Shown piece after piece: positions 59,140-64,000 of a DNA stretch of 64,000 nt. The stretch covers positions 4,154,001 to 4,218,000 of the forward strand of contig NZ_CP157276.1 of NCBI RefSeq assembly GCF_040024445.1. The letters run 5' to 3'. The stretch comes from Prescottella soli. GTDB taxonomy: Bacteria; Actinomycetota; Actinomycetes; Mycobacteriales; Mycobacteriaceae. Below the pieces are notes generated by a model. The model had not been told where the DNA came from, made no database searches, and saw only the letters and a list, made by a program, of their open reading frames with translations. The translations under genes and the position numbers were made by a program. The stretch's first letter is position 1. The number at the start of each line of letters is the position of its first letter.

Positions 59140-60831
59140 ATGGCCTACGTCATCACCCAGGCGTGCTGCAACGACGCGAGTTGCGTCTCGGCGTGCCCCG
59201 TGAACTGCATCCACCCGACACCGGAGGAAGCGGAGTTCGCGACCACGGAGATGCTCTACATCGAGCCGCAGACGTGCATCGACTGCGGTGCGTGCGTCGA
59301 CGCCTGCCCGGTCGGCGCGATCTTCCCCGAGGATCAGCTGACCGCGTCGCTCGAGCGGTACCGGGAGATCAACGCCGACTACTACACGCGGCACCCGCTG
59401 CAGCCGGGCTGGATCCCGCTGACGCCCGCCACCCCGCCGGTCCGGGACCTCGGCACGCTGCGCGTCGCGATCGTCGGCGCCGGACCGGCGGCCTGCTATG
59501 CCGCCGAGGAGTTGCTCAAGCGGTCCGACGTCGAGGTCGAGATGTTCGAGAAGCTGCCTACGCCGTGGGGGCTGGTGCGTGCGGGTGTCGCGCCGGACCA
59601 TCCCGGCACCAAGGTGGTGACCGAGATGTTCGACTGGTCCCTGGGACGGGACGAGTTCCAGTTCCACCTCAACGTCGAGGTCGGTCAACACGTCAGCCAC
59701 GCCGACCTGCTGGCCCATCACCACGCGGTGATCTACGCGGTCGGCGCGTCGAGCGACCGCGCGCTCGGGATTCCCGGCGAGGACCTGCCCGGCAGCCACG
59801 CCGCGACCGAGTTCGTGGCCTGGTACAACGGGCACCCCGACTACGCGGATCGCACGTTCGACCTCTCGGGTGAGCGGGCCGTCATCGTCGGCAACGGCAA
59901 CGTCGCGCTCGACGTCGCCCGCATCCTCACGGCGGACCCGGACGATCTCGCCAAGACGGACATTGCCGACCATGCGCTCGAGGCGTTGCGGCGCAGCAAT
60001 ATTCGTGAGGTGGTGCTGCTCGGACGGCGCGGTCCCGCGCAGGCCGCGTACACCAACCCCGAGTTCCTGGCCCTCGGCGACCTGCCGGGTGTCGACGTCG
60101 TGATCGACCCGGCCGAGGCGGCGCTCGATCCCGCGTCGCAGGCGCTGCTGGACGGCGGCGTCGAGCCGGCCGTGGTGATGAAGGTGCGCCTGGCGCAGGA
60201 GTTCTCGCAGCGCACACCGGCGCCGGGCAACAAGCGGATCGTGTTCCGGTACCTGACGTCGCCGACGGAGATCCTCGGCGCCGACCGGGTGGACGGACTG
60301 ACCGTGGTCGCGAACGAACTGGTCGAGGACGCCTCCGGCGGCCTTACGGCGCATCCCACCGACGACGCCGAGCGCATCGACACGTCCCTGGTGCTGCGAT
60401 CGATCGGCTACCGCGGCCGGCCGCTCGCCGGTGTTCCGTTCGACGACCGCCGGGGGGTGATCCCGAACGATCGCGGTCGTGTCGTCGTCGGGGCGGGGGA
60501 ACCGCTCGACGGTGTGTACGTGACCGGGTGGATCAAGCGGGGCCCCACCGGCGTCATCGGCACCAACAAGACGTGCGCCCGGGAGACGGTGGCCCGGATC
60601 GTCGAGGACTTCGAGGCGCGGCGCCTGCCGACACCGGCCGGCGGGCGCAGGGAACTCGGCAAACTGCTGGCGCGCCGTCAGCCCGAGCGGATCTCCCGCC
60701 GCGGCTGGGACGCGATCGATCGCGCGGAACGCAGCCGGGGACTGGCCTCGGGGCGGCCGCGCGTGAAGATGACCGAGACGGCCGAGATGGTGGCGGTCGG
60801 CCGCAAGCGTCGAGGCCTGTTCGCCGGGTAG
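59140..60831 (+). CDS. fprB: Ferredoxin-NADP reductase with fused ferredoxin domain (FprB-type)
   Basis: A 563-residue protein. The N-terminal ferredoxin (residues 1-70) has two cysteine clusters, CCNDASCVSACPVNC and CIDCGACVDACPVG, for iron-sulfur clusters. The rest is an adrenodoxin-reductase-like flavoprotein with the FAD motif VAIVGAGPAACYAAEELL near residue 110, the NADP motif VIVGNGNVALDVARIL near 245 and GWIKRGPTGVIGTNK near the end. It transfers electrons between NADPH and ferredoxin, for example to cytochromes P450. The ATG at 59140 is chosen since an upstream frame extension has no conserved sequence. Confidence 0.93.
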   Translation: MAYVITQACCNDASCVSACPVNCIHPTPEEAEFATTEMLYIEPQTCIDCGACVDACPVGAIFPEDQLTASLERYREINADYYTRHPLQPGWIPLTPATPPVRDLGTLRVAIVGAGPAACYAAEELLKRSDVEVEMFEKLPTPWGLVRAGVAPDHPGTKVVTEMFDWSLGRDEFQFHLNVEVGQHVSHADLLAHHHAVIYAVGASSDRALGIPGEDLPGSHAATEFVAWYNGHPDYADRTFDLSGERAVIVGNGNVALDVARILTADPDDLAKTDIADHALEALRRSNIREVVLLGRRGPAQAAYTNPEFLALGDLPGVDVVIDPAEAALDPASQALLDGGVEPAVVMKVRLAQEFSQRTPAPGNKRIVFRYLTSPTEILGADRVDGLTVVANELVEDASGGLTAHPTDDAERIDTSLVLRSIGYRGRPLAGVPFDDRRGVIPNDRGRVVVGAGEPLDGVYVTGWIKRGPTGVIGTNKTCARETVARIVEDFEARRLPTPAGGRRELGKLLARRQPERISRRGWDAIDRAERSRGLASGRPRVKMTETAEMVAVGRKRRGLFAG

Positions 60832-60877
60832 CGTCACTGCAGGGGGCATTCGGGCCCTGCGGATTCGGAGGTGGGAA

Positions 60878-61843
60878 GTGCGCGCAGTGGTGGTCACGGA
60901 ACTGGCGGGGCCGTCGTCGATGGTGGTGCAGGACGTGCCCGAACCGGACGCGACCAGCCTGGTCCTGATCGACGTGAAGGCCAGCGGCGTGTGCTTCCCG
61001 GACCTGCTCATCAGCTACGGCAAGTACCAGCTGCGTCCAGAACCGCCGTTCGTGCCGGGCACCGAGATCGCCGGCGTCGTCGTCAGCGCCCCGGAGGCCA
61101 GTGGATTCGAACCGGGGCAGCGAGTGCTCGCCGTGTCGAGCCTCGGTGGTTACGCCGAGCAGGTCGCGGTCCATCCGGCGCTGGTGCTGCCGATCCCGGA
61201 CGAGCTGGGATTCGACGAGGCCGCGTCGCTCATCATCAACTACCAGACCATGGAGTTCGCGCTGGGTCGCCGGGCCCGGCTGCAGGCGGGGGAGACCGTC
61301 GCGATCCTCGGTGCGGCGGGCGGTGTCGGGACGTCGGCGATCCAACTGGCGAAGGCGCACGGCGCGCGGGTGATCGCGGTGGTGCGCCGCGACGGCGCCG
61401 ACGACTTCCTGCGCGAGATCGGCGCCGACGACGTCGTGCGCCTCACCGACGGATGGGCGACCCGGGTGCGTGAGCTCACCGGTGGGCGCGGAGCCGATGT
61501 GGTGGTCGATCCGGTCGGCGGCGACGCGTTCGACGACGCGGTCCGTGCGCTCGCGCCGGAGGGCCGGTTGCTGGTGATCGGATTCGCGGGCGGGGGCATC
61601 CCGTCGATCAAGGTCAACCGGGTCCTGTTCCGGAACATCAGCGTCGTCGGGGCCGCGTGGGGTGAGTTCCTGCGGACCGAACCGTCGGCGCTCGCGGAGA
61701 CGCACGCCGCTCTGGTGAAGCACGTGCGGGCGGGGCTGCGTCCGATCGTGACCGCGCGTTATCCGCTCGCGGCCGCCGCCGAGGCGCTCGCGGACCTCGA
61801 GGCGGGGCGCGTCCTCGGAAAGGCCGTCCTCGTCCAGGAGTGA
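60878..61843 (+). CDS. NADPH:quinone oxidoreductase-like (MDR family)
   Basis: A 321-residue zinc-independent MDR-family oxidoreductase. The N-terminal domain contains VKASGVCFPDLLISYGKYQ and FVPGTEIAGVVVS. The nucleotide-binding motif is LGAAGGVGTSAIQLAKAHGA, and GADVVVDPVGGDAF is typical of QOR. The zinc-binding residues of alcohol dehydrogenases are absent. The start is GTG at 60878, 46 bases after fprB, so they may be cotranscribed. The substrate is unknown. Confidence 0.9.
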   Translation: MRAVVVTELAGPSSMVVQDVPEPDATSLVLIDVKASGVCFPDLLISYGKYQLRPEPPFVPGTEIAGVVVSAPEASGFEPGQRVLAVSSLGGYAEQVAVHPALVLPIPDELGFDEAASLIINYQTMEFALGRRARLQAGETVAILGAAGGVGTSAIQLAKAHGARVIAVVRRDGADDFLREIGADDVVRLTDGWATRVRELTGGRGADVVVDPVGGDAFDDAVRALAPEGRLLVIGFAGGGIPSIKVNRVLFRNISVVGAAWGEFLRTEPSALAETHAALVKHVRAGLRPIVTARYPLAAAAEALADLEAGRVLGKAVLVQE

Positions 61844-61957
61844 GTGTGTTCCTCATCACCTGAGCCCCTCCTGCGCGGAAAATCTGTTGCTGCAGGTCCG
61901 GGGCTCGTGGTGTCGTGGACGAGTCGCGAATCCGGGTGGGGACCGAGCATCCTTGCG

Positions 61958-61987
61958 TTGTTGCAATAGTTGCGCAGTCGCTACTAT
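61958..61987 (+). promoter_or_regulatory. Promoter for a leaderless marR transcript
   Basis: TTGTTG at 61958-61963 and TACTAT at 61982-61987 are 18 bases apart. The marR GTG at 61996 begins eight bases after the -10 box, so the mRNA should be leaderless or nearly so. TTGC/GCAA dyads overlap the -35 box and may be the site for autoregulation. Confidence 0.6.
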
Positions 61988-61995
61988 TTCCGTTC

Positions 61996-62466
61996 GTGGC
62001 AGATGTGACTCCAGATGAGGTCTACGACGCGCTCGAGGAGTTCATCATGCGTCTCCTGGGCATGGGGGAGTCCGAGTCGATGGACACCCTCGTCGCGATG
62101 GACCTGTCCTTCTCGCAGGTTCGCGCGCTCTTCGTGCTGGCGCAGCACGGGGAGCCGATCGCGATCAACGAGGTCGCCGAGTGTCTTCGGATGTCGGTGG
62201 CTGCGGCCGGTCGGAACATCGACCAGTTGGTGTGCCAGGAATTGGTACTGCGCCGTGAGGACCCCGGAGATCGCCGGATCAAACGGGTCTCGCTGACGGA
62301 GTCCGGGCGAACCCTGGTCTCCCGTCATCTCGAAGACAAGCGTGACGAGCTCCGTGCATTCGCGGGACGGTTGGATCAGCCGGATCGCGGGCGGTTGCTC
62401 GAGGCCCTTCAACCGATACTCGCAGGCGACGCCCTGCGGGCCCGAGGTCAGGAATTCTGTACATGA
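61996..62466 (+). CDS. MarR-family transcriptional regulator
   Basis: A 156-residue winged-helix regulator. The recognition part INEVAECLRMSVAAAGRNIDQLVCQELVLRREDPGDRRIKRVSLTESG fits MarR (helix-turn-helix, then the wing with DxRxxR). The GTG at 61996 fits the promoter; earlier codons would start upstream of the -10. Its stop overlaps the ATG of the efflux gene (ATGA), so it probably controls and is cotranscribed with it. Confidence 0.9.
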   Translation: MADVTPDEVYDALEEFIMRLLGMGESESMDTLVAMDLSFSQVRALFVLAQHGEPIAINEVAECLRMSVAAAGRNIDQLVCQELVLRREDPGDRRIKRVSLTESGRTLVSRHLEDKRDELRAFAGRLDQPDRGRLLEALQPILAGDALRARGQEFCT

Positions 62467-64000
62467 CGACGCCCAACTCGACGACCGGACCCCAACCCGG
62501 GGCCCCCGAGTCGGACAAGATCGACGGCGCGGTCCTCAAGATCGCCTCCGTGGTGGTGCTCGGTGCCATCATGTCCATCCTCGACGTCACCGTGGTCAGT
62601 GTCGCGGTGCCGACGTTCATCGAAACGTTCGATACCACCTATGCAGTCGTCGCCTGGACGATGACCGCCTACACGCTGGCACTGGCCACCGTCATCCCGA
62701 TCACGGGCTGGGCGGCCGACCGGTTCGGCACCAAGCGGCTGTACATGTCGGCACTCGTGCTCTTCGTGGTGGGTTCCGTGCTGTGTGCCTTCGCCTGGAA
62801 CATCGAGTCGCTCATCGCGTTCCGCGTGATCCAGGGCTTCGGTGGCGGCATGCTGATGCCGCTCGGCATGACGATCATGACCCGCGCGGCGGGTCCGGAG
62901 CGTGTCGGCCGCGTCATGGCGGTCCTCGGTATCCCGATGCTGCTGGGCCCGATCTGCGGTCCGATCCTGGGTGGCTGGCTGATCGACGCCGCCAGCTGGC
63001 ACTGGATCTTCCTCATCAACCTGCCCGTCGGCATCGTCGCGCTGACGGCCGCGTTCAAGTTGCTGCCCAAGGACAAGCCGAGCCCGTCGCAGGCGTTCGA
63101 CTTCGTCGGCATGCTGCTGCTCTCGCCCGGTCTGGCGCTGTTCCTGTTCGGTGTGTCGTCGATCCCGGAGACCGGCACCATCGCCTCGGCCCGTGTTCTC
63201 GTCTCGGCCGGCATCGGACTGGTGCTGATCATCGGATTCGTGTTCCACGCGCTGCGCAAGGATCACCCGTTGATCGACCTGCGTCTGTTCAAGAACCGGC
63301 AGCTGACGGTCGCGGTGCTCACCACGTCGACGTTCATCGTCGCGTTCATGGGTGCGGGTCTGCTGTTCCCGAGCTACTTCATCCAGGTGCGCGGTGAGTC
63401 CACGCTGGCCGCGGGCCTGCTGCTCGCGCCGCAGGGCATCGGTGCGATGGTGACGATGCCGATCGCCGGCCGACTGGTCGACAAGATCGGTCCCGGCAAG
63501 ATCGTGCTGACGGGTCTGCCGCTGATCGCACTGGGCATGTTCTCCTTCACCCAGCTGTCCTCGGACTCGCCGTACTGGCTGCTGCTCGGCTCGCTGTTCG
63601 TGCAGGGGCTCGGCATGGGCTGCACCATGATGCCGCTGATGACGGCCGCGATGGTGACGCTGAAGAACGAGATGATCGCCCGCGGTTCGACGCTGATGAA
63701 CATCGTCCAGCAGACCGCCGGTTCGATCGGCACCGCGACGATGTCCGTGATCCTGACGAACCAGCTCCTCGACCGCGGTCTCACGAACGAGACGGTCATG
63801 GCGCAGCACTTCGACCAGGTGGTGGCCACTGAGCCCCCCGGCATGCCGGAACACATCCTGGGCGCGGCGGCCGAGGCCTTCGGCAACACGTTCACCGTCG
63901 CGTTCGTGCTGGTTCTGTGCACGCTGATCCCCGCGTTCTTCCTGCCCCGTCGGCGCGTCACGCCGACGACCGAGGACGTCCAGCCGGTGATGATGCACTG
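62463..64000 (+). CDS. DHA2-family multidrug efflux transporter (reaches window edge)
   Basis: A 14-helix MFS drug antiporter. The signatures LDVTVVSVAVPTFIETF (helix 1), GWAADRFGTKRLY (loop 2-3) and GPILGGWLIDAASWHWIFLINLPVG are present. All 512 codons in the window are open; the last two bases are TG, so a stop may lie at the next base (TGA if an A follows), which would make the gene almost complete. It is coupled to the MarR gene, so drug-inducible export is likely. The substrate is unknown. Confidence 0.9.
   Translation, partial: MTTPNSTTGPQPGAPESDKIDGAVLKIASVVVLGAIMSILDVTVVSVAVPTFIETFDTTYAVVAWTMTAYTLALATVIPITGWAADRFGTKRLYMSALVLFVVGSVLCAFAWNIESLIAFRVIQGFGGGMLMPLGMTIMTRAAGPERVGRVMAVLGIPMLLGPICGPILGGWLIDAASWHWIFLINLPVGIVALTAAFKLLPKDKPSPSQAFDFVGMLLLSPGLALFLFGVSSIPETGTIASARVLVSAGIGLVLIIGFVFHALRKDHPLIDLRLFKNRQLTVAVLTTSTFIVAFMGAGLLFPSYFIQVRGESTLAAGLLLAPQGIGAMVTMPIAGRLVDKIGPGKIVLTGLPLIALGMFSFTQLSSDSPYWLLLGSLFVQGLGMGCTMMPLMTAAMVTLKNEMIARGSTLMNIVQQTAGSIGTATMSVILTNQLLDRGLTNETVMAQHFDQVVATEPPGMPEHILGAAAEAFGNTFTVAFVLVLCTLIPAFFLPRRRVTPTTEDVQPVMMH

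Overview
The window looks like the chromosome of a mycolate-containing actinomycete of the Rhodococcus/Nocardiaceae type. The DNA is GC-rich, GTG starts are frequent, and overlapping stop/start junctions are common. It carries hadAB dehydratase genes, a complete mce cluster, and a gene order that closely follows the Mycobacterium tuberculosis Rv0542c-Rv0566c and Rv0634B-Rv0668 segments. The species assignment is inference; the gene families and order are read from the sequence.

Left part (1-11,200). Two paralogous small secreted proteins are followed by menE, two tandem DUF3349 genes, a two-helix membrane protein and the phosphate permease pitA, all on the minus strand. A plus-strand branched-chain-type ABC importer follows: lipoprotein, fused LivH-LivM permease, two ATPases and a small membrane protein. 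It ends at a 54-bp perfect palindrome.

Menaquinone region (11,200-28,300). menB, menC, menD, menG, a menJ-like reductase and a polyprenyl diphosphate synthase are interleaved with a VOC protein, a lone TnpB RNA-guided nuclease with no stop codon of its own, an alpha/beta hydrolase, a hotdog thioesterase that may serve the pathway, an iron-regulated siderophore-interacting protein with an IdeR-like box, a flavin reductase and a PAP2 phosphatase. htpX, a secreted phospholipase-D-like protein and yajQ close the block. menA, menF and menH are not in the window.

Translation and transcription region (28,400-38,300). tRNA-Tyr, an aldehyde dehydrogenase followed by a decayed gene, tRNA-Thr, tRNA-Met, rpmG, hadA-hadB (no hadC), tRNA-Trp, secE, nusG, rplK and rplA are followed by an inserted drug-efflux gene, then rplJ-rplL behind a long leader with an attenuator-like hairpin.

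Mce region (38,300-49,800). The mce ATPase gene (mkl/mceG), two yrbE permeases, mceA-F and two Mce-associated membrane proteins form one tightly packed plus-strand unit behind a palindromic operator. Together they predict a complete lipid importer across the mycolate envelope. rpoB and rpoC follow (50,200-57,800), with a wild-type rifampicin region.

Right end (57,800-64,000). A small membrane protein, an acyl-ACP thioesterase, an FprB-type ferredoxin-NADP reductase, a quinone oxidoreductase, and a MarR regulator overlapping a DHA2 drug-efflux gene that reaches the window edge.
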